In this document: positions 7,349 through 18,588 of the stretch, piece after piece
How positions within the stretch are numbered: the first letter of the stretch is position 1
How the letters are laid out: every line of letters begins with the position of its first letter
DNA from: Chara braunii
Lineage: Eukaryota; Streptophyta; Charophyceae; Charales; Characeae
NCBI GenBank assembly: GCA_003427395.1
Contig: BFEA01000058.1
Location: 3,452,116 to 3,480,358, forward strand
Direction of reading: 5' to 3'
DNA: 28,243 bases
The notes under the pieces: generated by a model
The model's input: the letters and a program-made list of their open reading frames with translations, nothing else
What the model was told of the DNA's origin: nothing
Database searches by the model: none
Made by a program: the position numbers and the translations under genes

Positions 7349-7516
7349 ATTATTCCGCCATACTTTTGTGTCACGACAATATTACACAACTTTGTGACAC
7401 GTAACAATCTATTACGACCAGCGAGGCCAGATCCATTCAGAGAGAGATGAATATTCCGCCATACTTTTGTGTCACGAGAACATAACACAACTTTGTGAAC
7501 GTTCAGAGAAAGATGA
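7349..7516. repeat. ~100-bp tandem duplication, second copy shortened
   Basis: TATTCCGCCATACTTTTGTG occurs at 7349 and 7450. Each copy continues through ACACAACTTTGTGA and ends in TTCAGAGARAGATGAA. The second copy lacks about 34 bp of the middle. Confidence 0.9.
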
Positions 7517-7705
7517 AGCCAAAAAATAGAAGAAAAGAAAAAACAATCCATGTGCTATGACATCTGCGCAGTCATCATTTACCCGACTGAGAGGTACTTC
7601 AACATTTCTTGCACCTGCATGCACACATGCATAAAAAACTGTGCGGTACTTGAAGAGCCGTCAGTGGACGGCCTCATGACGTGGCTGAAGAGAAAGAGAA
7701 AACAG

Positions 7706-7706
<1 letters not shown>

Positions 7707-7746
<40 letters not shown>
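7707..7746. repeat. (CA)n microsatellite
   Basis: About 20 uninterrupted CA units. Confidence 0.98.
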
Positions 7747-7749
<3 letters not shown>

Positions 7750-8344
7750 CACAAGGCAGGTTCAACTACGCATTCTACATAGAACGGCCAAAATCAAGAA
7801 ACATGTGATGTAACCAGCGAACATGTGATCGAACCAGCAAGCATGCTACTCTTATTCCATCCACTGTGGTGACAACTTCGCGCAGGGAAAAGGTAGGTAG
7901 GAAGGGAATAAAAAGAAAGGAAACTTTCATCCGTTACTTTGTCAGTTTATCAATGTACTCATCATCATAATTTTCGGGGAGCTGACTGACAGGCAAAGAT
8001 GCTCATCCCACAAAATGAGAAAGACAAAGACAAAACCTGAAGAAAAAAGAGAACACTCATGACACTCATCTGATTGTCCCCATAATACGGGGACAAAAAC
8101 GATATGTGACAATAGTTAAGACAAATGTGCCAAATGAGGAGAGTTTTGGCAGTCCCTCGTGACAGGACGAAAGAGAAAACTGAAAAAAAAAAAAAAAGAA
8201 TTCGCAGAAAAGAACAAAAAGTTCCTGAATCAAACTATCGTCTTTGTTTTTTTTCAGAAGTGCCATTTTACAGAGTCCTTATCGTTACAGCAGCGCGGCA
8301 TCTTGACGGGCATTGTCCCACGGATGCCTCTGGATTCAAAACAA
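7747..8344. other. Intergenic, no gene seen
   Basis: A-rich spacer with no credible coding sequence. It includes an A15 run near 8182-8196 and a short direct repeat of AACATGTGATSDAACCAGC near 7800-7838. Confidence 0.5.
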
Positions 8345-8706
8345 CCGATGGCCAAACTTGTCACTAACTGACGTCCCAGAGGGCATGTCACTAAACCGAT
8401 GGCCATGTCACCAACCGATGGTGACACTAAACCTTTGATGGCCATGTCACCAACCGATGGTGACACTAAACCGATGGCCAAACATGTCAGTAACTAACCT
8501 CCCAGAGGCCATGTCACCAAACCGATGGCCATGTCACCAACTGATGGTGCCACTAAACCGATGGCCAAACACGTCACTAACCTCCGAGAGGGCATGTCAC
8601 TAAACCGATGGCCATGTCACCAACCGATGGTGACACTAAACCGATGGCCATGTCACCAATCGATGGTGACACTAAACCGATGGTCAAACATGTCTGTAAC
8701 TAACGT
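8345..8706. repeat. Minisatellite with higher-order units and internal hairpins
   Basis: Built from 36-bp monomers containing AAACCGATGGCCATGTCACC and then AACCGATGGTGACACT. Within each monomer TGTCACCA and TGGTGACA are perfect 8-bp inverted arms around ACCGA. The array is organised in longer units, each opened by an AGAGGSCATGTCAC variant (about 8377, 8503 and 8585) and closed by GATGGCCAAACAYGTC...TAAC. Units one and three are about 120-126 bp; the middle unit is about 82 bp, one monomer short. It lies downstream of the trihelix pseudogene and encodes nothing convincing. Confidence 0.92.
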
Positions 8707-8843
8707 CCTTCAGATATACAAAAAGGACGGCGAAGACGAAGGCAAAAAAGCCAAACTTTTCTGCGCTACCTGAACCGACCTATAGTTGCACTTGCTACTA
8801 TGAAGTATCTGAGAAGGTTTCTTTTCAATGCTGGCAACCCCCC

Positions 8844-10555
8844 CTATTGAGTTGCGTTGCGGTTTGCCAGACTCTTGATAGCATCAGCGAGCACAGAGTA
8901 CCCTGCACGGATTTCAGTAGCCATACGCTCACCTCCGCCATCCCGAGCTGCCGTGTCCTTCTCCATCGCCTCGCACGTCATTTTGGCAATTCTTTCTTGT
9001 GCGGCAATCTGCTAGTCGCAGATTTCACGCATGATCACATGGTGCTCCTTATCTGACCTGACCTACGCAGTGGTGTGCTCGCGCATTGCTCCGCAAATAG
9101 CACCCATGGCCTGTTCCCTTGCATTAGAGCCACCCCTTCGACGCTTCGCGGCCATGTTACCCTGGACTGCAGTGGACCTTGCACCAAGAGACAGACCTGC
9201 AGTGTTCGTCCCGTTGTCCTGCGGCTGTGACGACGTTCCTGAACCCACACGATCGTCACCACCTTCTCCTGCCCCGACACTAATGTCTGCTCCGCCATCG
9301 CCCACCCCCACTTTCTCAGTCTCAGCGCCAGGATCTGTGATGTCGTCCAAATTTATCTTTGTCCTTCTCGTGCTGGTCAATACAATCGTACCACTCTCAG
9401 CGCATTAGGAAATCCAAACCCCATTTCTTCCTTTCCGTCTGGTTCATGGTGAAGTACTTCTCCCTGCCAGACCACTTATCATCATCCTTCACAGCCCTGT
9501 AGTTGTTAAGTACGAAGTGCCACCGGTTCTTACACTCCTTGTCGGATCGGTCATAATTCGCCTCTCTCATCAGATTCTCTACGTCAGGCCACAACCGCTG
9601 ATTCAGTTTTGCCACCCCCCATGCTTCTGAATCATCGCCGTGAGTAGCCTTCACTTAGTACCGGCAGCGTATGAGTTTCATCGTCTCCTCCTCCCCGAAT
9701 CGTGGACGAGGACGTCCACCCCTGCCCCTACCTGCACGTCCACGGCCAGGTTGTCCGCGGCCACGTTGCCCTCTCCCCGCTTCATGCCCACTCCTAACAC
9801 CACCTCTTGCCAACGGAGCAAGTGTGGAGGTTCCCCCACTTTCACCCATGCTCTGCGGACTGCATTCAGGTGCTAGGACTTCAGCTGCAACTGCGGCATC
9901 ACCCCCAGTCGTCGGACTGCATGGCGGTGCTTGGAGTTCATGATCGTGTGAACGGGCAGCAGCTTGTGCTGTCCCACCTGCAATTACTGCGGTGACATGC
10001 TCTGCAGGCAATCCGCCGTCCACGGCTTCGACGTCCCCAAATTCGTTATCACGGATTAGCTCAACCAGAACAGATGGACGACCTTCAGATCGTGTACTCT
10101 CATGACCAGGAGCAGAGACGCCGGACCCTGTCTGCTCCGTCGAACCGGATGCAGGTGAACCCTGCGTCAACTGACATCCCGTTCCGTCACCGGTAGACAA
10201 GGCAAGCAAGTCCGTCATGCCGCGTCGAGGCTGAGAACTGACTGTGACTCATGGAGACCCACCCCCATCAGCTGCAAGTGGACTGAAAGATCCATGACCA
10301 GATCTCCCATTGCCGCCACCAGAGGACGTGCGTTGGGGTGGTGGGCAACCCCCCCTCGACAAGTACAACATCCTGACGTTGAATAGGGGTGGTAATGGCA
10401 GGTGATGGTTCCTGGCTATGAACTCCCGGCAACACAGGCAGGGGTGTGTACGTGGGCTGACTGCCCTGCGTCAACTGGCAGTCCATGGCCATAGCACGTT
10501 GACGGAGCCTCCTTCTGAGATCATCTTCATCACCCTCCGCCGAGGACACCACCAT
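8844..10555 (-). pseudogene. Broken trihelix (Myb/SANT-like) DNA-binding protein gene
   Basis: Read from 10555 down to a stop at 8846-8844. The N-terminal part is low-complexity with two occurrences of CQLTQGS. Next comes an RG-rich block (GRGQRGRGQPGRGRAGRGRG, about 9780-9715) resembling an RGG box or AT-hook. The trihelix domain follows: FGEEETMKLIRCRY, then LNQRLWPDVENLMREANYDR and KECKNRWHFVLNNYRAV, with conserved Trp residues. The C-terminal part is charged and helical (KRRRGGSNAREQAMGAICGA ... ERIAKMTCEAMEKD). Breaks are a frameshift at a 7-C run (10349-10355), TGA 10251-10249, TAA 9657-9655, TGA 9399-9397, a frame change near 9360, and TAG 9065-9063 and 9014-9012. Proteins of this family include host regulators and the Myb-like partners of Harbinger transposases; which applies is unknown. 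Introns could explain some breaks, but not a stop inside the domain. Confidence 0.75.
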
Positions 10556-10670
10556 GCCATAGAGATGACGGACTGGATTGGGAGAGAGGTGCGACGAGAT
10601 AGAATCATCAAACTCCGACCCCTCGGTACACCCCCAGTCTGCAGTTTACTGCAGTCCCTCTGGTTGCCTG

Positions 10671-10758
10671 TCTCGGGCCATTGCCTTTCACAGCTTGGGA
10701 CAAGAACTTTCCTCCCTGGCCTTCGCTTGCACGAACACGAACCTTGGTGTGTGTGGCG

Positions 10759-10797
<39 letters not shown>

Positions 10798-10970
10798 GTG
10801 TGGCATGTATCGTTCCCACGACTTTCCCTCTGTGTGTTTGTGTGTGTGTTTGTGTGTGTGTTTGTGTGTGTTTGTGTGTGTGTCTCGGGCCATTGCCTTT
10901 CACAGCTTGGGACAAGAACTTTCCTCCCTGGCCTTCGCTTGCACGAACACGAACCTTGGTGTGTCTGGCG

Positions 10971-11020
<50 letters not shown>

Positions 11021-11072
11021 TGTGTGGCATGTATCGTTCCCACGACTTTCCCTCTGTGTGTGTGTGTGTGTG
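10671..11072. repeat. 212-bp tandem duplication with long GT tracts
   Basis: TCTCGGGCCATTGCCTTTCA begins at 10671 and 10883. Each copy runs through TTCGCTTGCACGAACACGAA, a GT tract, GGCATGTATCGTTCCCACGA and a second GT-rich tract. The copies are nearly identical outside the GT tracts. The second ends in the assembly gap. Confidence 0.95.
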
Positions 11073-11081
11073 NNNNNNNNN
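11073..11081. other. Assembly gap (9 N)
   Basis: Nine N follow directly on a GT tract of the duplicated repeat; the true length of missing sequence is unknown. Confidence 0.99.
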
Positions 11082-11261
11082 GTGGCCCATGCAGGCGGTG
11101 TAAAAAGACTCGGGAAGCACCACATTTGCCCCTCCGCGTACAAGAACTACAGCAACCTGTATTTTGCCCACGAACGCGTCCATGCACAAGGGAGTGCAAA
11201 GAAAGACTGAGAACTACGTACCTGCTGTGTGAGGCCCACGTACACACCCCTATTCGACTCC

Positions 11262-11710
11262 GAAACAGCCCTTATTCCTCCATGTTCAATGGTGACCACG
11301 TCAATGAATCGCGCAAGTAACGGCGTCCAAGTGCATTCGTAGTCACAGGCAATATTGCATTGACGACAACGCGATTGCTGTCCCCTCGCACATTTCTTCG
11401 GGCTGTGATCGTGCGAACATGGTCACCGAAACAGCCCACATTCGGACAGCTTGAAGTGGGAAAACCAATTGTGAACCGCGCACACAAAGGCGCCCAAGTA
11501 CATTCGCTGCTCAGGCATTCTCTGATTCACGCACGGCTGTCAGCTTGAAGTGGGAAAACCAATTATGAACCGCGCACACAAAGGCACCCAAGTACATTCG
11601 CTGTTCAGGCATTCTGTGATTCACGCATGGCTATCGGTGGTCACTACTCCGTAATCTATCAACATTCTCCCGAACGTGGACAACAAAACAGCCCACATTC
11701 ATAGTCCAAA
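11262..11710. repeat. 94-bp tandem repeat plus diverged relatives
   Basis: CAGCTTGAAGTGGGAAAACC begins at 11447 and 11541, each followed by a closely matching unit (AACCGCGCACACAAAGGC ... CATTCGCTG ... TTCACGCAYGGCT). A more diverged relative lies at about 11308-11355 (GAATCGCGCAAGTAACGGCG then TCCAAGTGCATTCG). The string AAACAGCCC recurs near 11264, 11429 and 11686, suggesting an older, larger repeat. No gene seen. Confidence 0.85.
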
Positions 11711-11864
11711 TAGAAACTGTGAAGAACCTCATGCGCTGTGCTTACGGAGTGTAGTCTGACACTACGCACTTTCTACGTGTGCGGATCGCGGCGCCTGGCA
11801 CGACGGCAATCATGAACCTGTGTCCGATTAATTTTGGTTTTCGGGAAATCGATCCGAGCAGCCG

Positions 11865-11911
11865 CCGTTGAACTACCTACCCCGTTTTTGAAAAGGCAGG
11901 TAGTTCAACGG
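11865..11911. repeat. Perfect 14-bp inverted repeat (hairpin)
   Basis: CCGTTGAACTACCT (11865-11878) and AGGTAGTTCAACGG (11898-11911) are exact reverse complements around a 19-bp loop. The string CAGCCGC lies on both sides (about 11859 and 11947). Could be a small transposon relic or a hairpin RNA; nothing decides. Confidence 0.85.
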
Positions 11912-12060
11912 AAGTGGGCCAGGGGAGGGGGCTTTCTAATCGGGGCAGCCGCATTTTCCCCTTCGTTTACACCAAAAAAAAAAAAACAAAGTCGTTTATC
12001 ATTTCACAAATAAATTGAACCGCCTGATGCCCCGCTCCTCCTGTGATCGTGTGAGTTGCC

Positions 12061-12169
12061 CCAGGTCAAACGTAATGGAATACTCAACGTTGAGCTAGCT
12101 CAACGGTGCAAGTGGGACATGCCCCCCGGCCTCGATTTGACCTTGGTAATCATATAATGTTCTCATCAA

Positions 12170-12195
<26 letters not shown>
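12061..12195 (+). mobile_element. Solo LINE 3' tail with poly(A)
   Basis: Contains CGTTGAGCTAGCTCAACG (12088-12105), a perfect 18-bp palindrome, then GTGCAAGTGGGACATGCC, the reverse complement of a string in the LINE-A tail. CCCCGGCCTCG follows, a string at the end of LINE-B, and the segment ends in CAATT and A24 (12172-12195). This is best read as a severely 5'-truncated LINE insertion of the same family. No target duplication was identified. Confidence 0.65.
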
Positions 12196-12200
<5 letters not shown>

Positions 12201-12250
12201 TACATCTCAGGCATCGCATGCAGTGGGGCTACGTAACGGATGAGTAAAAA

Positions 12251-12403
12251 CGCCAGCGGCACACGAAACGAAAACGAAACCGGGACATTTATAGCAAGTA
12301 AGCTCGTTTCTATTTATAGCAAGCCGATGCACCGGGACATTTCCTGTGTTAAAATACTACACTCGTTTCGTTTTGCATTTCGAGTGACGTGTGGCAACGG
12401 CCT
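12251..12403. mobile_element. MITE-like element, family 2, copy 1
   Basis: The left end reads GGCACACGAAACGAAAACGA from 12258; the right end (about 12363-12400) is a related inverted sequence ending CGTGTGGCAACGGCC. The interior CTATTTATAGCAAGCCGAT and a GGGACATTT string match the second copy at 20615-20786. ACATTTATAGCAAG also occurs once more within this copy, a small internal duplication. Non-coding. Ends are approximate and no clear target duplication was seen. Confidence 0.75.
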
Positions 12404-14140
12404 AATTGTCTGCAGAGGAGACCCGCTGCAAAACATGCTGCAACAAAATGAACCGAAGGGGACATAAACAGGGTCAATTCCGACCGCAATGTGAACAGCG
12501 TCGTAAAAGAGACATTGGAGCACTGTCGCTGGTTAAACATGGGGGATCATTGAATCCTCTGTGTGGGCAAACACTTCGGAAAAACAGACCATACTAGCTT
12601 TTGTCCCGGTTCTGGAGAACCCTTCCCTGACTCTCTGGGACTGCGAGAGTGCCAAGAAAATTGCGCCCACACCTTCAGTCCCCTTGTTCCATTCCTCGGA
12701 TTCCTCGTTTACGTTAACTAGTGGAAAAACAAACCATCATGCTAACAGCTTCGGTTTTCACCGTAGCTGATCTCCATGTTGATTTTTAATGCTAGTCGCA
12801 TTCGGGACAATCCTGTCTCTTCCTCTCCCGTCTTGTGCTTTGTCTCCTTCCCTTCATGATTGTTCGACTTGGTGTTGCCTGTTAGTAACCGTCATCGTGA
12901 ATGGCATGATATACATACATCATGTGTGGTTCTAGCCCCCCCAGATGCAAACGATGGCTACTCGCATGCCACATTCTTTGCCCAACATCCATATCCAGCC
13001 AACCCTCGGAAAAAGGTCTGCTCATAAAGAGCGCACTTCCAGTCGTGTTCGTCTCATCCCCTAGGCCATGCCAAATGATAGAACTGATAAAGAACAATTC
13101 CTAAATTCGAACTCTTGGCAGAGACATATATTGAGCAAAGTAACACAGCGAATAGGCACCGACGAAACGGAACAAGAGAGGGAGAGAGAGAGAGAGAAAG
13201 AAAGAGAGGCACTGAGAGAGAGAGAGGCACTGAGAGAGAGATGACGATCAGAATCGACCACAATAACGAATGCGTCTCTGCTACGCAGCAAGTTACGATG
13301 TCTTCCGATCCGCACGCACATCAGCTGCAGTGTCGCACACCGCAAACGACGCACTGCCTCTCTAGTGAACCACCTACTCACTCTTCCCAGTCACTTAAAG
13401 ATGAAACCCCCAAATCAAGTAACAAGATTTCTGTCGATGGCATCAGTCTCCTATCAAATGCATACGTACTGTCTCTCTCCTGCTGATGCGCTCAAAACTC
13501 TCGACACAAGTAAAGCAAAATGATTCCAATCCCATGGGATCCCAATCTGCAACAATCTAGCGGGGGCCAGTGACCGCACAGCAAATCTGTCAAAGCTGTG
13601 TCCACAACAATCCCATAGAACGACTTCACCTGCGAGACTGTGTAGAAGAACACCATCAGAGTCGATGAGACCCATTTCCAGCCCGGCGTGACCCTCGGGT
13701 GTTCATCATAATCAGGCAGGCAACTCCCCTGCTATTCGCATTTCCGAAAAAACTGCCAGCTAATTCACTCACTCACTGCTGACGAAGTTCCACAACAAGG
13801 GCCTGGTAGAACGCTCCGCCGCTCTCGAAACGGATGGGACGTGAGCTTGCTTGATTGACTTTGAGACATCGAAGATCGAGTCCCCACGTTGAAACAAACG
13901 TTTAGGAAATCCTCGCCTGCCGCAGAAACCACAACAATGCACAAACGATATCTGCACTTGTGTCTGCAGGCTGCATCATTGACCACCGCTCCCCACTCAC
14001 TTCCAGCAGCCTCCAGCTGTGATGCATCCAACTCCAGGTCCCGACAATCCACCAAACTGAATGCACAAGAAAATCAACACACAATGCGTATCCGAGTCAG
14101 CAACAACGTCAGTGTCACGGCCTTCGGTCATCAGATTAAA
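12404..14140. other. Gene-poor spacer
   Basis: No coding region with recognisable domains. Contains a GA-rich tract at about 13174-13242 (GAGAGAGAGA with GGCACTGAGAGA repeats). Frames of up to about 120 codons here are low-complexity or lack family features. Confidence 0.5.
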
Positions 14141-14215
14141 AGGACCCTAGCTCAGTTGGTACGCCCGTGAACCGTCGACACATAGACCCAATCTCCAATC
14201 CAGTTGCAATCGGAT
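14141..14215 (+). other. tRNA-like sequence (possible pol III promoter or SINE head)
   Basis: TAGCTCAGTTGGTA at 14148-14161 is a perfect match to the usual tRNA positions 8-21 (box A). GTTGCAATC at 14203-14211 resembles box B (GTTCGAATC) with the central CG reversed, about 55 bp downstream. The D stem does not close and no acceptor stem pairs, so a functional tRNA is unlikely. A tRNA-derived SINE or decayed tRNA fits. Confidence 0.3.
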
Positions 14216-14599
14216 GAAAACTTAAATAAGTCTGAATCAGACGGGGCCGGTCTGCACAACAATGATATCTCAGGACCGTCGGCTTCAGAAACGAAGATGA
14301 AAAAAAAACACAGAAAAACAGAGCTGTCGTAGCAAGTGTCCCGCCTTGCCTGATGGGCATATTTTACTACAGACACTCTCACCTGTTTTCAGAAATATGC
14401 GAGAGAATCCGAGAGACATTATCACTACCGTTTTAAACAGGCATCGGACAGACCGCGAAATGACTGACCCGACTTCCAGGAGAGTACGAGTCCTCCACAT
14501 GAGTACCTGTGGGACAGGGCACGGAGGGCAGCAGGGAACGAGGATGGGATGATAGGCAAAGACTCGCGACACGCAGCACGCCTGATATGCTCACAAAAA
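14216..14599. other. Intergenic, no gene seen
   Basis: No repeat, RNA or coding signature recognised. Confidence 0.4.
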
Positions 14600-15420
14600 A
14601 ACTGGCTCAGCAGGATCCATTGGTATAATAACATGCTTCAACAGCATTCCATTGGCAAAGCCACGATCAGGCTGACACCACGATCATCACAGCCAGAAAC
14701 GAAACAGCTGTGCATATCGACAATCCTGCAATTGGAACGACAGGTTCCACTGTCGAGAGGGAGTCCTCATCGAGTTGTGGAAAAGTCGGCCACATCCACC
14801 TCCAGCGCCCCTGACAGCCTTATGCTCCTCCGGAGGCAAGAGGGTAAAGTACGCATGCAACATCGTACACATCGTCAAGCAAGTCGACCAAGTTACACTG
14901 AACGTCGTCACGCAGACACTGTACCAAACGTAAATACCGACGGTTGTTATAATTCCACACACGTTGTCCACAACTCCACTGTTTTTATCTTCTCTAAAAA
15001 ACTGGCCTTGTCGTAATTCCAAACACATTGTCCACTACTCCACTGTTTTTCTCTTCTCTAAAAGGCCGGCCACGCTGGCAGGTCTCCTTCGCTGACGGAT
15101 TTTACCAGACTTATATATAACGCACAGCATGAACGGTGGTCCGCCCACGCCCACACCCTTCAGGAACAGCTCTCAATCTGTAAAAGGACTGACTGGACAA
15201 GTACCACAACCCGAGGTTTTGTCAAAAAAAACAGAGCTTGTCAAAACAGAAAACAGATGTTTGGTATAAAAACAACCCAGAGAGCTCTGTCACTCCGCAC
15301 AAACTTCACTGAGGTTCGATCAGAGCTGCTCAACATTGGAACGTAACTTTCATCAAGAACTCAGAGTGAGCTGGTTTGTTGTCATCCTCGCAGCAGCTCC
15401 GAGACTGGACTGACTGATAG
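14600..15420 (+). repeat. Dispersed repeat, copy 1 (~0.8 kb)
   Basis: Its start (CTGGCTCAGCAGGATCCATT) and its end (GAGTGAGCTGGTTTG...GTCATCCTCGCAGC) both recur in the same order and orientation at 19021-19800, about as far apart. The middle is strongly diverged. TATA-like strings lie at 15112-15120 (TATATATAA) and 15265-15271 (TATAAAA), but no transcript is evident. Confidence 0.6.
14948..15073. repeat. ~63-bp tandem duplication
   Basis: TAATTCCACACACGTTGTCC...CTCCACTGTTTTTATCTTC is followed by TAATTCCAAACACATTGTCC...CTCCACTGTTTTTCTCTTC, both ending near a GGCC. Confidence 0.88.
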
Positions 15421-16210
15421 TCGATCACAAATCACACCACTTGGGTGACACTTCATACCTAAGTGAGAAGAAAATCGATAACCGCAGAGTCTGATCATCC
15501 TCAGGACAAGCTACACCTCCAACGACTCTTAGGCAGTAGACTCACTCCTGCAGACCGATGGTCGCACCCACAGGCCTGCATTACGACTGAAACCCCATAA
15601 TTCCCCAGAGACATTAACTGCAGGTATATTGGGGGAAAGGAAGTGAACATATAAAAAACCTTGGAACCTTCCGAGTGTGGAGCGACAACTAACAAACTGC
15701 ATTACTCACAAATCTTTCGGCAATTTAAGAACGACGGCATTCTTCAAGCGTTACAAAGGCAACTCTAATACTGCAATAGTCCCAACGAACGAACTACCAA
15801 CCGCATCAGACGGACGCACGACGGACGCACATAACATCACTTCCGACAATCTGCAACCGGATGCAGGCTGCTCCGCTTAACGATCGAACATCAACCCCTT
15901 TCACAAATGGAAGACGTAAACCAGCCACTACCATCCAACCAACGAATAGAACAGAAAACGCTGCGATAACCTCTGTATCTAATAACCTGATGACACGACG
16001 GCATGGTCACACTGCGATCATCTGTGTATCAAGACGGCACGGTAAGAGCACCTTCTCTGGAGGAATCGGATAAACAAACGAGTAGGATATCAAACTCCTT
16101 CCGAGTCCAACGAACAGAACGTCATTTACAGCAGATTCCCGGGGGCAGGGAACAAAATGACCATCATCCAACACGGGACGAATAAAAGCGAATATACCTT
16201 GTTTGAAGAA
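15421..16210. other. Intergenic, no gene seen
   Basis: No domain-bearing frame. A short duplication, GACGGACGCAC twice near 15808-15830, is the only structure noticed. Confidence 0.5.
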
Positions 16211-16951
16211 GGACACACGGATAACAAGGGAAGGCCGGTGCTCGAGAATATCCTCTTCAAGAAGGCTCGGTATAGCATCACTGTATTGGGAAACGGAAAC
16301 GACGACCCTCCGCCTCTTTGGATGTGATGCCACTTGCGCTTCTTTCCGCTCTATGACCCCTACCGGCATCCATTCCGCAGAAAGTAGACATACATACAGC
16401 CACATACCCTTCTACACCGGGAGCACCTATCGTCGGAATTACTCTTCTCTCGTCGTCGCCAAGATGTAACCAGCCAACGAGTTCAACCTCGCACGCAGGA
16501 CAGAATTTCGGTCCAGATTCATTTGGTACGACACATTGCCCCTGCGCAAGGATCACACGAGAAAGCACCAACAGACGCCCTTCCCTGCCCACGAGAAAGA
16601 ACCAACAGACGTTCTTCGTCATGTCCTATCCGTTAAAATGGGTACGATACATTGACCCTGCGCAAGGATCACACGCGTATATCGTAGAAAAGATTAAAAG
16701 CAAGAGACGAAACAAAGCTAAATGGAAACCTACATCACAACACATTACACCCACTATCGTTTACAACGCGGACAGGAAAATACTTTTTGACCAAATAATG
16801 CCCAGCACGATACTTTAGCGATTGTAACCCCTATGAAGCAGGACACACGGACCACAACGAATGGCCGGTGCTTACGGCAAGGGGGTGCTAAATATAGCAT
16901 CATTGTATTGAGAGACAGAAACAGAGTTCTCCGTCTCTTTGGATACGATGC
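16211..16951 (+). repeat. Pair of ~115-bp direct repeats enclosing a 116-bp-period repeat
   Basis: Segments 16211-16331 and 16841-16951 both run from GGACACACGGA through GGCCGGTGCT, TATAGCATCA, TGTATTG and CTCTTTGGAT to GATGCC. Between them GGTACGAYACATTG followed by CCCTGCGCAAGGATCACACG occurs at about 16525 and 16641. Probably remnants of a larger tandemly arranged repeat. Confidence 0.85.
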
Positions 16952-17540
16952 CAGGCAGATGTCTTCCGCACTCCTCCGTTTGATGACAAGCACTTACCCT
17001 GATTTTATTTCATCGTCGGCGGCATACGTTGCAGGAACGCGTCTACATTAATTTACGGTGTCACTACTGGCAGCCGCAGACGCGAAAAAAGGTGAGCGAG
17101 AAAACCACAGATACAATACCACCAAGCACAACCACGAACCAAACAAAAGAGCGTAAAGAGCCTTCTCTGTAATTGATTGTATTTTGCGCATCCGTCAGGT
17201 CTACGCTTTGGGTACGAGGCTCGGCTCATGAGGCCAACGGTGCCAGTTCGAATCCGTGTGCTGTCATACATACGGAGGGATCCGAGGCTGTGGAAGCAGT
17301 GATCTGATCTACGCTGCGCTTTCCAGACTCCATGCACTTCGAATGTTGTTTTGTTTGTGACTTGTCATGCAATGCAATGTTGAGCAGAAATGATTTTCCC
17401 CAACTCGTCTTCGCAGACGACAACTTCCCGACTATGTTGCGCGGAACAAGCAATTTTTATTTTTTTAGAACAAAAGCCCCAATCTATCCATGAAAACAAC
17501 AAAATCTTACTAACTTGGAATGAAGATCGTAAGCCCCAGA
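16952..17540. other. Intergenic, no gene seen
   Basis: No credible gene. A tRNA-like T-arm string near 17248 was examined and rejected. Confidence 0.5.
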
Positions 17541-18510
17541 AAAACTGACGAGAACCAAAAGAACATCTTACGTAAAAATAAAGAAGGTTACACTCGGAGG
17601 AAAACCAGTCAAAACGCACGAGCACACTGCGGCTGACGATCAAAGATACAAAGCGTAATAACATCATCTTGTAACAAATTTGGAGGCATGGGACCGAGGA
17701 CAACGTCCAGACCTAGCATGGAGGTCACGAAATCTGGAGATATTCGACGTCCTCGACCAAGGAATTTCGTATTGCGCCGATTTCATACACCCGAGGCACT
17801 GACAGACGTCTTCGAATGTAATCAGTATAATGGCGCTGCTGGGTCATGAAACCCGGAGAACGAAACAGCCGAAGGACACAAGGAAAACTAACGACAAAAA
17901 CTGACGAGAACTACGAGAATATCTTATGTAAAAACATTCGTTATACCCGGACGAAACCCAGACAAAAACGCACGAGCACACCGCGGCTAACAATCAAAGA
18001 TATAAAGCGTAATAACATCACCTTGTGACAAATTTGGAGCCATGGGACCGAGGACACCGCCCAGACCTAGCACGGAGATAACGAAAATCTGGAGATATTC
18101 GACGTCCTCGACCTAGGAATTTCATATTGCGCCGATTTCATACACCCGAGGCACTGACAGAAGGCTTCGAATGTAATCAGTATAATGGCGCGTACATCTG
18201 CAATGATATAATAATACATAGGCTCCGAATGCAATCAGTACGTATGCCTGCTGGGTCAGGAAACCCGGAGAACGAAACCGCCGAAGGACACCCAGGAAAA
18301 CGCCAAGCACATCGCGGCTGACGATCTAAAATATTGCAGTGAAAGGAATGGGACCAAGGATACCGCCCAGATTCAGCATGTAGGCAATGAAATCCGCGAG
18401 ATACTCGGCATCCTCGACCGAATTTTATTTTTCTTATGGCGCCGCTTTCATACACCCGACCCACTGACAGACGGTTCCGGATGCAATCAGTACAATGGCG
18501 CGTGTGCAGT
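17541..18510 (+). repeat. Satellite-like array, ~355-bp unit, about 2.7 copies
   Basis: ACTGACGAGAAC starts at 17544 and 17900 (356-bp spacing). Both copies then share CGCACGAGCACAC, CAAAGATAYAAAGCGTAATA, CATGGGACCGAGGACA, GGAGATATTCGACGTCCTCG and CATACACCCGAGGCACTGAC in order. A third, more diverged partial copy follows to about 18510, about 330 bp after the second. The second copy carries an extra ~50-bp internal duplication around CGAATGYAATCAGTA (about 18171 and 18225). No coding capacity seen. Confidence 0.92.
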
Positions 18511-18588
18511 AACGTAGACCCCCAAACTACCCCATCTTTCAAGATTGCCATGGATACATCTGCAAGGTGAGAATTTGTAAGATGATCA

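Noticed and set aside
8345-8706. CRISPR-like regular repeats
   Set aside because: The DNA is eukaryotic, the units are a minisatellite without unique spacers, and no cas genes are present.
10418-11320. 300-aa frame across the GT repeats and gap
   Set aside because: Mostly valine/cysteine low-complexity translation of the GT tracts and runs through the N gap; no domain.
13115-13486. 123-aa plus-strand frame
   Set aside because: Dominated by the GA repeat (RERER runs); no homology recognised.
15265-15271. TATA-box promoter
   Set aside because: TATAAAA alone in repeat DNA with no downstream gene; not enough support.
17200-17275. tRNA-Met-like sequence (CTCATGA loop and GTTCGAATC)
   Set aside because: Anticodon and T-loop spacing fit, but anticodon and T stems do not pair and no acceptor stem is present.
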